DNA of 64,000 nt, taken from assembly GCF_000505665.1 (NCBI RefSeq), contig NC_023033.1, forward strand, positions 868,001 to 932,000, given 5' to 3'. Below, in pieces: positions 18,312 through 26,893 of the stretch. This DNA comes from Thermosynechococcus sp. NK55a (GTDB lineage Bacteria; Cyanobacteriota; Cyanobacteriia; Thermosynechococcales; Thermosynechococcaceae). Every line of letters begins with the position of its first letter. The first letter of the stretch is position 1. The position numbers were made by a program, and so were the translations under genes. The notes below the pieces were generated by a model. That model saw only the letters and a list, made by a program, of their open reading frames with translations. It was not told the origin of the DNA and searched no databases.

Positions 18312-19295
18312 CTAGACCCCCTGAGCAGCTAAATGTACTGCGCCCCGTAATCCCACCTCAGGATTGATGATCACAGCAACGTACAACTGCTCCATCAGGG
18401 GGCGAAACCGTCCCTTATTCACAAACCCTTGGAGAAAGGTGCCATCGGCCATTTTTGCCAGAATTTTGGGGGCAATCCCCCCAGCAATGAGTACTCCGCC
18501 TAGGGGTAAACTTTTGAGGGCAAGGTTGCCCGCCTCTGCCCCATAGGCATCCACAAACATCCGCAAGGCTTCCGCACACAGGGGATCCCCCTGCAGGCCG
18601 TATTGACTCACCACGGCGGCGCGCTCCTCTCCTCTTGCCATTGCTGCTGCGACCACTGGTGACTCGGCAGCAAAGTTGACACTCTTGAGATAGTCGTAAA
18701 TGGCTACCAGTCCTGGGCCAGAGACCACCCGCTCTACGGAGACCCGCTCATAGGTTTGCCAGAGATAGCGCAATAGGCCCATTTCCTGTTCATTGCGCGG
18801 TGGAAAGTCGGTGTGACCGCCCTCAAGGGGCATGACTTGGTAGCGATCGCCCTGCCAAATGAGCAGTGCTTCCCCCAAGCCAGTACCAGCTCCCAATAGG
18901 GCAATAGGCGCTTGGGGACGCCGCGGCCGCTCCTGAAGGACAACAAAATCCGTCGGCGGCAGTACCAATGCCCCATAGGCCACGGCTGCAAAATCATTCA
19001 GCAGCGTCACGCAAGGAATCTGCAATGCCGTCTCTAACTCGGCAGCACTGACCCGCCAGCCCAAATTGGTCACCTGAGCCACTTGATCAATTACTGGGCC
19101 TGGAATCCCCAGACAAACCCGCTGGGGATGGGCAGGACTCTCCTTGAGAAAGGTTTGCAAAAGGGCTGTCAAGTCAGGGAAATCGCGGCTAGTGTATTTC
19201 GCCCTGTGGAGCAACTGCCCATCACTGCCCACCACCTCCCATAACTCCACAAGGGTTTTTGTGCCGCCAACATCGGCGCCGAGCACAACGGTCAT
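18312..19295 (-). CDS. glk: Glucokinase (cyanobacterial ROK-like/Glk family)
   Basis: Glucokinase phosphorylates glucose to glucose 6-phosphate with ATP. The 327-residue product begins VVLGADVGGTKTLVEL, the phosphate-binding loop. It continues with GIPGPVIDQ, NLGWRVS, TLLNDFAAVAYG (catalytic Asp in NDF), LLGAGTGLGEALL and a late GGVLIAGGIAPKI. Length and order fit bacterial Glk. It is probably co-transcribed behind purC on the minus strand (13 bp gap). Linkage to purine synthesis is probably only positional. In a phototroph the enzyme would salvage glucose released from glycogen or sucrose. Confidence 0.9.
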   Translation of the reverse strand: MTVVLGADVGGTKTLVELWEVVGSDGQLLHRAKYTSRDFPDLTALLQTFLKESPAHPQRVCLGIPGPVIDQVAQVTNLGWRVSAAELETALQIPCVTLLNDFAAVAYGALVLPPTDFVVLQERPRRPQAPIALLGAGTGLGEALLIWQGDRYQVMPLEGGHTDFPPRNEQEMGLLRYLWQTYERVSVERVVSGPGLVAIYDYLKSVNFAAESPVVAAAMARGEERAAVVSQYGLQGDPLCAEALRMFVDAYGAEAGNLALKSLPLGGVLIAGGIAPKILAKMADGTFLQGFVNKGRFRPLMEQLYVAVIINPEVGLRGAVHLAAQGV

Positions 19296-19308
19296 TCCCC
19301 ACCCCTTG

Positions 19309-20040
19309 CTAACTCACGCTATGGGCTAACACGCGCTGCATCACGAGGGCATAGGCATCTTCAATGGCCCCCAAATCTTGACGAAAACGATCTTTGTCAA
19401 GAATACGCTTCTCAGGATCGCTTTCATCCCGATTCCAGAGGCGGCAACTGTCGGGACTAATTTCATCCGCCAAGAGAATCTCACCCGTCGGACGGCGGCC
19501 AAACTCTAGCTTAAAGTCCACTAGGGTAATGCCACACTCGGCAAAAAAGTGACTGAGATAGGTATTGACTGCCAAGGCCATTTGCCGGATCTGGGTGACC
19601 TCCTCAGCCGTTGCAACCTGTAATAAACGCAGGCGATCTGGGGTCAGCAGTGGGTCGCCGAGATCGTCATTTTTGAGGTAAAACTCCACCAATGGGGGAT
19701 TGAGTTGTAATCCCAAAGGCAATCCCGTCTGCCGACAGAGGCTTCCCGCCGCCTGGTTGCGCACCACTACCTCAAGAGGAATCATCTCTAGCCGCCGAAT
19801 GTGCATCTTGTTTGGCGCGACTTGGGCAATAAAATGGTTGGTGATGCCCTGAGCCGCCAAATACTGAAACAAATGGCTGGCGATCGTGCAGTTCATCACT
19901 CCCTTGTTTTGGATTGAGCCACGCTTCTGAGCATTAAAGGCAGTGGCATCATCCTTGAACTCCGCCAGCAAGATGTCTGGATCTGCTGTGGCATAAATAA
20001 CCTTTGCCTTGCCTTCGTACAAGGGAGAAAACTGAGTCAT
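19309..20040 (-). CDS. purC: SAICAR synthase PurC
   Basis: PurC joins aspartate to CAIR with ATP in purine synthesis. The 243-residue product shows the family blocks LYEGKAKVIYAT, FKDDATAFNAQK, IQNKGVMNCTIASHLF, MIPLEVVVRNQAAGSLCRQ, LVDFKLEFGR and the signature ADEISPDSCRLW. Its length is typical of the short bacterial enzyme. The start ATG at 20040 is preferred because TQFSPLYEGKAK is the usual beginning. It leads the minus-strand pair purC-glk. The 142-bp region before it, shared with the divergent RodZ-like gene, shows no further gene. Confidence 0.95.
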   Translation of the reverse strand: MTQFSPLYEGKAKVIYATADPDILLAEFKDDATAFNAQKRGSIQNKGVMNCTIASHLFQYLAAQGITNHFIAQVAPNKMHIRRLEMIPLEVVVRNQAAGSLCRQTGLPLGLQLNPPLVEFYLKNDDLGDPLLTPDRLRLLQVATAEEVTQIRQMALAVNTYLSHFFAECGITLVDFKLEFGRRPTGEILLADEISPDSCRLWNRDESDPEKRILDKDRFRQDLGAIEDAYALVMQRVLAHSVS

Positions 20041-20182
20041 AAAAATAAGGTGTGTCTAAAAGCCAGATCTAGCCTAGCAAAGGCAGTCCCCCAATCCGCA
20101 GCAGCTTGCTATAGGATAATCCCAATGGCTAACCCCCCCCTTCGGCAAATTGGCATAGACTGACGGCAGGAGATAGATAGCG

Positions 20183-20989
20183 ATGCCTCACCTCAGTGAT
20201 CAACAGGCAGAAAAAGTGGCAGAAATTGGTGCCTTCCTCCACGACAAGCGACTCGAACTGGGTCTGAGCCTTGAGGAGTTGGCGGCCAAAACGTTGGTGC
20301 GCCAGTCAATTCTTGCAGCCATTGAAAATGGCAGTCTCGAGGAGTTGCCCGAACCCGTCTATATTCAAGGATTTATTCGCCGCTTTGCCGATGCCCTTGG
20401 TCTTGACGGCAAAACTATTGCCGCCAACTTTCCAACGGCCACTGACCCTGTGGAGCGCTCTGATAAGCCCAGTGTTCGCAACGGCGGACTCGGTTGGCAG
20501 CTGCGCCCAATCCACCTTTACCTGACGTACTTTGCCCTTGTGGCAGCAGCAGTGGCTGGGTTAGCCTATCTCTTTCGTCCTCAAGCCCAAAGCATTACTG
20601 ATCTACCCCCCGCACCTACACCTACCCTGTCCCCAAGCCCCACACCTACCCCCACAGCAGCGGCAACGCCGACGCCCAGTGCCACTACCCCTGAAATGGT
20701 TAAGGTCAAGTTGTCCCTCTCCGATGTCTCATGGCTAGAGGTGGAAGCCGATGGTCAAGTCGTCTATGCCGGTATTTTGAAGTCGGGAACAGAGCGCAGT
20801 TGGGAAGCCAAGGAACGTTTAATCGTCCGTGCGGGCAATGCTGGTGCTGTCAAGGTGAGTGTCAATAATGGCCCATCCCAGCCCATGGGAGGGCTCGGAG
20901 AAGTTACAGAAAAAGAATTTCTTGCTAGTCAGGCCACTTCCGAGACCACTACCACGTCAACAGCACCTGAGCGTGCCGTCTCAAACTAG
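20183..20989 (+). CDS. RodZ-like helix-turn-helix membrane protein
   Basis: The 268-residue protein has an N-terminal helix-turn-helix of the RodZ/HTH_25 kind (residues about 14-80: LHDKRLELGLSLEELAAKT, SILAAIENG, QGFIRRFADALGLD). One membrane helix follows near 113-133 (YLTYFALVAAAVAGLAYLF), then a Pro/Thr-rich linker (PAPTPTLSPSPTPTPTAAA) and a C-terminal beta domain of the DUF4115 type (VSWLEVEADGQVVYAG, RAGNAGAVKVSVN). RodZ-like proteins link the MreB cytoskeleton to the wall. The next gene starts only 10 bp after the stop, so the pair are probably co-transcribed. A GATAG-rich leader and no strong Shine-Dalgarno precede the ATG. Confidence 0.8.
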   Translation: MPHLSDQQAEKVAEIGAFLHDKRLELGLSLEELAAKTLVRQSILAAIENGSLEELPEPVYIQGFIRRFADALGLDGKTIAANFPTATDPVERSDKPSVRNGGLGWQLRPIHLYLTYFALVAAAVAGLAYLFRPQAQSITDLPPAPTPTLSPSPTPTPTAAATPTPSATTPEMVKVKLSLSDVSWLEVEADGQVVYAGILKSGTERSWEAKERLIVRAGNAGAVKVSVNNGPSQPMGGLGEVTEKEFLASQATSETTTTSTAPERAVSN

Positions 20990-20999
20990 GTTCAAAGCT

Positions 21000-23900
21000 A
21001 TGGATGCGACAGCCACCTATCAAGTGGGGGGAAGTTTGCCCACCACATCGGCAGTCTATGTCCGACGGCAAGCGGATGCCGATCTGTTGGCCGCCCTCAC
21101 CGCTGGCGAGTTTTGTTATATTCTCAATTCGCGGCAAATGGGCAAATCCAGCTTGCGGGTGCAGGTGACGCAGCAACTGATGACAATGGGGTACCGCTGC
21201 GCTGCCCTCGACATTACCAAAATTGGCAGCCAAAATATTCAGCCTGAGCAGTGGTATGCCAGCTTTGTTGGCGCTCTCATTCAGGGATTTCAGTTAACTG
21301 ATGTGGTTGCGTTGCGCTCTTGGTGGCGCGATCGCCAGCTTGTATCGCCGATTCAACGCCTCAGCGACTTTGTAGAAACGGTACTACTTGCCCACACCCG
21401 CGAACCTCTTGTGATTTTCATTGATGAAATTGATAGTCTGTTGAGCCTACCCTTTTCGACCGATGATTTTTTTGCTTGGATTCGTGCTTGCTACAACCAA
21501 CGGGCAGATTGTCCCGAATATCAGCGCTTAACCTTTGCCCTTTTGGGTGTGGCCACCCCCGATCAACTGATTCAAGATAAGCAGCGTACTCCCTTTAATA
21601 TTGGCTGTGCCATTGATTTACAGGGATTTACCCTTGCGGAAGCCACCCCTCTACTGAAGGGCATTGCCCATCTTAGCGACAACCCCAATCAACTCCTGGC
21701 AGAGATTCTCCACTGGACGGGCGGCCAACCCTTCCTAACCCAAAAACTCTGTCGCCTCCTGCAACAGCACGGGTCATTCATGCCAGCGTTAACCCTCTGC
21801 CAGCAGTTAGCCCAGTTTGTCCAAGATCATATTCTTCAGGATTGGGAGCGCCAAGATGAACCAGAACACCTAAAGACCATTCGCAATCGCTTGCTGGCCG
21901 ATGAACAGCGCATCGGTCGTCTCTTGGGTCTCTATCAGCGCATTTTAGAAACGGGGGGTGTTCCCCTCGATGGCAGTAGTGAGCAGCGCGCCCTAGCTTT
22001 GACGGGGTTGGTGTGTCAGCGCCAAGGCAAGTTGCAGGTGTTTAACCCCATCTATGCCCAAGTTTTTCATGCCCAGTGGGTTGAGCAACAGTTGGCACAA
22101 CTGCGCCCCTATAGTGAGGAATTCCAAGCATGGTTGCGCTCTGGCGGGAGTGATGGCTCTCGTCTGCTGCGGGGACAAGCTCTTGAGGAAGCATTGGTCT
22201 GGGCCAGTGGCAAAAGTCTCAGTGATTTGGATTATCAGTACCTTTCTGCCAGTCAAGAAGCTAACCAAAAGGCAATTCAAGATACTCTGCTCCTTGAGCG
22301 CAAGGAAAAAGAAGCGATCAGTGCCGCCAATCAAATTCTGGAGGCAGCTCGCCGCAAGGCCAGTCGTTTGACCCAGCGGGCTTTCATGGCCCTGGGCATT
22401 GTTTCTGTGATTTCCTTGGGGGTGGCGGCAATTTTGGCCAAAACCCACGTCGATTTGCAGGCCAGCCAAGAAAGTTTAGCCCTTGAGCAAACCAGTAACG
22501 ATCTCCTAGAACGGTTTCAAAGCCAAGAGTTGCCTGCTCTGCTGGCAGGGATTCAGGCAGGACAGGACTTACAACGATTGGTGGGCGATCGCCCTCTGAG
22601 TCAATACCCCACCACGCGCCCCCTCTTTGTGCTCAATTTTTTCCTCGATCACATTCAAGCCCGCAACCAATGGCAGAGTGAAAATACCCCCCTGATGGGT
22701 GCTTTTTTGACTGCCGACGGTCAGCAGTTGAGCATTAGTGAAAGTGGCCTTGTGGAGTTTTGGCAAGTGAACGGCGAGCGACTCAACGCCCAGTCTTTAA
22801 AGATTGGCAATGTCAAGCTGGCACGGATGAGCCCTGAGGGCGATCGCGTGGGTCTGCTCAATGACAAGGGCGAAATTTCCCTGTGGCGTATCGAGCCACA
22901 AAAACTCGTTCTTGAGCAGCGTTTGCCTGCCCTGCCTATCAACAACTTCCGCTTTAGTCCGGAGGGGGAAGAGTTGATGGCCACCACAACCACGGGCGAC
23001 ATGCTGCGCTGGCGCCTTGGGGGGGAATTACTGGCCACTATTTCCACCTCTAGCCAGAGTATCAATAGCTTGAGTTATGCCATCAATGGCGATCGCTTGG
23101 CTACTGCCGATGAGGAAGGCTGGATTCGGGTTTGGTCCCGTCAGGGGAAACTGCTCCAAGAATGGCAAGTCCAAGCCGATCTTCCCGTTCCCCAGACCAG
23201 TTTGACGTATCTTAGCAATGGTCAACTGGCAACGGTGGGCAAAGATGGCACCCTCCGCCTTTGGAACACCAAAGGGCAACAAATCAATCAATGGCGCGTC
23301 AGTGCGGCTCCAGTGTATTTTGTGGGGACGTCTCCTGTGGGCTATCGTTTATTGACCCTGAGCACAGATAATACCATGCGTTTGTGGCAGCCAACGGGTG
23401 AATTGATTGCTGAGTTGAGAAGTCATGAACGCCTGATCAATACCGTCAGCTTTAATCGAAAGGGGTCAGTCCTCCTCAGTAGCGATCGCGGGGGGCAAAT
23501 GACGCTGTGGTACCTCGATCATTACCGCACGGAACACTGGCTTGCCAATCAAGAAAGTATTTGGACAGTGGCCCTCGATCCTGCAGCAGCGACGCTGGTC
23601 ACAGGCGGCAAAGATGGCCGCGTCAAGCACTGGCGAAGAGATGGCACCCTTCTAGCCACAACCCCAGTTCTCGATCTCCGAGGCATCAACCAAGTGCTCT
23701 TTAGTCCCAGTGGTCAACGGGTGGCGATCGCCACCAAAGGGGGAAAATTGGTAATCTGGAACCTGGCAGATCAGTCCCAACAGACCTGGCAACTCCCCAT
23801 CAAGGTTCCGCTCTACACCCTGTCTATGGATCGCCAAGGGCGGTACTTGGCGGCAGGCGATGAAAAAGGCACCATTTATCTTGTTGACCTCCAGCGGCCA

Positions 23901-24491
23901 GAGAAAATTCAACAGCGCAAAAGTGCAGGTGAAATTTGGAGCCTCAGCTTTCATCCGGCACTCCCCCTGCTCGCGAGTACGGGATCTGCAGGCACAATTG
24001 AGGTCTGGAATTTTGAGAGCGATCGCCTTGCCTATCGCCTGAGCCCTGGTGCAGGATGGCTTGCCAGTCTTGAATTCAGTGCCAATGGCCAATTCCTCGC
24101 AGCGGCTGGTGAAAGCGGCTCAGTCTATTTGTGGTCAATTCACGGCAAAAATCCCCCCAGCAATCCCCGTGTGTTTCGTGCTCACCAGCGGAGTATTGTG
24201 AGTCTCAGTCTGAGTCCCGATGGTGAAATGATTGCCACTGCCTCCCCCGATCGCAGCGTGCGGGTTTGGAACCAAAAAGGCCAGCTCATTATGCTGATTG
24301 ACCGCATTTCTGCCATTCCCTACAGCATTGATGTGAGTGGCCGCGATCAACTTTATGTGGCGATCGGTACTGAGGATGATGAGATCTGGATTAGCCCGCT
24401 GGCCACCCTAGGACAGTTACTAACAAGCGCCTGTGATTGGCTCAAGGACTACCGTCAACAAAATCCCACTGTTGTTCAAGCCTGTCCCTAG
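21000..24491 (+). CDS. AAA-like (AAA_35) NTPase with membrane segment and WD40 repeats
   Basis: The 1163-residue protein begins with a cyanobacterial AAA_35-type NTPase (about residues 15-330): P-loop-like NSRQMGKSSLRVQV near 45 and Walker B VIFIDEIDSLL near 140. A helical linker with charged coiled coil (LLLERKEKEAISAANQI) and one membrane segment near 465-483 (LGIVSVISLGVAAIL) follow. Roughly 600 residues of WD40 repeats come last (SINGDRLATADEEGW-like blocks: GNVKLARMSPEGDRVG, TVSFNRKGSVLLSSD, VSLSLSPDGEMIATASPD). The layout resembles STAND-type signal NTPases in which a propeller senses a ligand and an NTPase switches. ATG 21000 is chosen because the AAA domain begins there. Its stop overlaps that of ycf54 on the other strand by 4 bp. 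Confidence 0.85.
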   Translation: MDATATYQVGGSLPTTSAVYVRRQADADLLAALTAGEFCYILNSRQMGKSSLRVQVTQQLMTMGYRCAALDITKIGSQNIQPEQWYASFVGALIQGFQLTDVVALRSWWRDRQLVSPIQRLSDFVETVLLAHTREPLVIFIDEIDSLLSLPFSTDDFFAWIRACYNQRADCPEYQRLTFALLGVATPDQLIQDKQRTPFNIGCAIDLQGFTLAEATPLLKGIAHLSDNPNQLLAEILHWTGGQPFLTQKLCRLLQQHGSFMPALTLCQQLAQFVQDHILQDWERQDEPEHLKTIRNRLLADEQRIGRLLGLYQRILETGGVPLDGSSEQRALALTGLVCQRQGKLQVFNPIYAQVFHAQWVEQQLAQLRPYSEEFQAWLRSGGSDGSRLLRGQALEEALVWASGKSLSDLDYQYLSASQEANQKAIQDTLLLERKEKEAISAANQILEAARRKASRLTQRAFMALGIVSVISLGVAAILAKTHVDLQASQESLALEQTSNDLLERFQSQELPALLAGIQAGQDLQRLVGDRPLSQYPTTRPLFVLNFFLDHIQARNQWQSENTPLMGAFLTADGQQLSISESGLVEFWQVNGERLNAQSLKIGNVKLARMSPEGDRVGLLNDKGEISLWRIEPQKLVLEQRLPALPINNFRFSPEGEELMATTTTGDMLRWRLGGELLATISTSSQSINSLSYAINGDRLATADEEGWIRVWSRQGKLLQEWQVQADLPVPQTSLTYLSNGQLATVGKDGTLRLWNTKGQQINQWRVSAAPVYFVGTSPVGYRLLTLSTDNTMRLWQPTGELIAELRSHERLINTVSFNRKGSVLLSSDRGGQMTLWYLDHYRTEHWLANQESIWTVALDPAAATLVTGGKDGRVKHWRRDGTLLATTPVLDLRGINQVLFSPSGQRVAIATKGGKLVIWNLADQSQQTWQLPIKVPLYTLSMDRQGRYLAAGDEKGTIYLVDLQRPEKIQQRKSAGEIWSLSFHPALPLLASTGSAGTIEVWNFESDRLAYRLSPGAGWLASLEFSANGQFLAAAGESGSVYLWSIHGKNPPSNPRVFRAHQRSIVSLSLSPDGEMIATASPDRSVRVWNQKGQLIMLIDRISAIPYSIDVSGRDQLYVAIGTEDDEIWISPLATLGQLLTSACDWLKDYRQQNPTVVQACP

Positions 24492-24808
24492 ACACTCGCC
24501 AGGGAGGCAAGGGGATTCGGAACCTCCTCGCTGGTGAATTGCCCCATGAGGACATACTCCAAGCGCAGCTTTAGCCATTGGATAAATTGCTGATTGGTAG
24601 AGATAATGGCTGCAGCAGGCTGCGGACAACGCGCCTTCTGTTCAGCAAACTGGGGCTGCTCTAAAAAGGCAGGCTCTGGCACCAGCCAAAAATCAATCTC
24701 TTTACCCTGCTCGCGGTAGTGACGCTGCCGCTCGCGAAACACTTCCTCAAGGGGTTCTTCCTCAGTTAAAAACTTTTTGCTTGCGAGAATGTAATAGTAC
24801 GTCGCCAT
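24488..24808 (-). CDS. ycf54: Ycf54, Mg-protoporphyrin monomethyl ester cyclase accessory protein
   Basis: The 106-residue product has the family's conserved beginning TYYYILASKKFLTEEEPLEEV. It also has KEIDFWLVPEPAFLE, ARCPQPAAAIISTN and the C-terminal WLKLRLEYVLMGQF. Ycf54 (DUF2488) is needed for normal activity of the aerobic oxidative cyclase that forms the fifth ring of chlorophyll. It binds the cyclase subunit CycI/AcsF, which is not in this window. It stands alone on the minus strand, converging with the AAA/WD40 gene. The family matches along the whole length. Confidence 0.9.
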   Translation of the reverse strand: MATYYYILASKKFLTEEEPLEEVFRERQRHYREQGKEIDFWLVPEPAFLEQPQFAEQKARCPQPAAAIISTNQQFIQWLKLRLEYVLMGQFTSEEVPNPLASLASV

Positions 24809-24940
24809 AGAGATCTATGCAAAACCACAACATATTCTATGCTGTCCCCAGCTTACCATAGGGGGAATCCCTGCTTCCATAACCCTCTAGTTCTGAAGTT
24901 TTCTGAAGTTTCTGGTCGGAGCGATCGCTCTAGCGAGCCC

Positions 24941-26002
24941 ATGCGCCGCGATTCCCTGTTCTATCAACTGTTTGCCCAACTGCCCCAAACCCTCTTTGAC
25001 CTGTTGGGCAAAGACACCCCTCAGGGGTATCGTTTTGACTCAGTCGAGCTGAAGCAAACCGCCTTTCGCATAGATGGCGTCTTTGTGCCCCCTGACCCTG
25101 CGGGCACGGTCTATTTCTGTGAGGTGCAGTTTCAGCGGGATAACACCTTCTATGAACGCTTCTTTGCGGAGATTTTTCTCTATCTGCGCCTGTATCGCTC
25201 CACCTTTGCGGACTGGCAAGCGGTGGTGATCTATCCCAATCGGCAAACGGAGCAAGAGTCTTTTGACCCCTATGACCTGTTGGTTCATAGTTCCCGCCTG
25301 CGGCGAGTCTATCTCAATGAATTGGGGGCGCCGGAGAGTTTGCCTTTGAGTCTGGGGTTGATGCAGTTGACGGTGCTGCCTGAGGCAGAGATGCCGAGAG
25401 TGGCCAGGTTACTGGCTGAGCGCGCTCAGGGGGAAGAGGTCCCAAGGTCAGAGGCCATAATAGAGTTAATCACGACGATTGTGCTGTACAAGTTCACGGA
25501 GCTGAGTCGGGAGGAGGTGTTGCGGATGTTGGGGTTTACTACTGAGGAACTGAAGCGGACACGGTTTTATCGGGAGGTGTATGCTGAGGCGCGGGAGGAA
25601 GGATTACAAGAAGGAAGACAAGAGGGACGAGAAGAAGGACTTCAGGAAGGCTTGCAACAGGGATTGCAACAGGGATTACACCAAGGCTTGCAACAGGGAT
25701 TGCAACAAGGCTTGCAGCAGGGATTGCAACAGGGCTTGCAACAGGGCTTGCAACAGGGATTGCAACAGGGCTTGCAACAGGGCTTGCAACAGGGATTACA
25801 GCAGGGATTACAGCAAGGCTTGCAGGAGGGAGAAGTGCTAGTTGTCTTGCGCCTGCTGAGGCGGCGGTTTGGGAGTGTGCCTAGGGAGCTTGAAGAATGC
25901 ATTCGTCACCTCTCTCCCAATCAAATCGAAGCTTTGGCAGAAGCACTTCTAGACTTCACTGACCTAGAGGAAGTATTTGCGTGGCTAAATCGCTCCGCCT
26001 AA
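24941..26002 (+). CDS. Rpn/PDDEXK-type putative nuclease (DUF2887-like) with GLQQ repeats
   Basis: The 353-residue product starts DSLFYQLFAQLPQTLFDLL, as in DUF2887/Rpn proteins common in cyanobacteria. It has nuclease-like strands RIDGVFVPPD and VYFCEVQFQRD, where the D, E and Q residues fit a PD-(D/E)xK core, then FAEIFLYLRLYR. Residues about 225-296 are sixteen four-residue repeats, mostly GLQQ, encoded by a 12-bp tandem repeat. A conserved tail follows (RLLRRRFGSVPRELEE, LSPNQIEALAEALLDF). ATG 24941 fits the family start. Relatives are described as recombination-promoting nucleases or transposase-like proteins; activity here is inference. Repeat length probably varies between strains. The frame is also open to 24839 upstream. 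Confidence 0.8.
   Translation: MRRDSLFYQLFAQLPQTLFDLLGKDTPQGYRFDSVELKQTAFRIDGVFVPPDPAGTVYFCEVQFQRDNTFYERFFAEIFLYLRLYRSTFADWQAVVIYPNRQTEQESFDPYDLLVHSSRLRRVYLNELGAPESLPLSLGLMQLTVLPEAEMPRVARLLAERAQGEEVPRSEAIIELITTIVLYKFTELSREEVLRMLGFTTEELKRTRFYREVYAEAREEGLQEGRQEGREEGLQEGLQQGLQQGLHQGLQQGLQQGLQQGLQQGLQQGLQQGLQQGLQQGLQQGLQQGLQQGLQEGEVLVVLRLLRRRFGSVPRELEECIRHLSPNQIEALAEALLDFTDLEEVFAWLNRSA
25637..25828 (+). repeat. Coding minisatellite: 16 tandem 12-bp units (GLQQ)
   Basis: Sixteen consecutive 12-bp units with consensus GG(C/A)TTGCAACAG encode mostly Gly-Leu-Gln-Gln. Variation is almost only at silent positions (GGC/GGA, TTG/TTA, CAA/CAG), with exceptions of GLQE at both ends and one GLHQ. Because the unit is a multiple of three without stops, all alternative frames stay open and yield spurious Cys-rich reading frames. 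The repeat forms a probable extended helix or coiled coil. Confidence 0.95.
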
Positions 26003-26118
26003 CAATACCGCCTCGATTGCTGATCAATTGCGATGACATGCCATAGCCCCAAGAGGGGTAACATCCGCTGTTAAAATTTGTGATGGGTTATTCATAGGTG
26101 GAGCATTTTTGCCCTTAG

Positions 26119-26868
<750 letters not shown>

Positions 26869-26893
26869 GCGCCTTGGAGTAGTGCAGCAACCC

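Noticed and set aside
25581-25902. Cys-rich frames (CNRDCNRA and CCNPCCKP repeats) on both strands
   Set aside because: They are the other frames of the 12-bp GLQQ repeat, which has no stops in any frame; the GLQQ frame has the conserved domain and silent variation.
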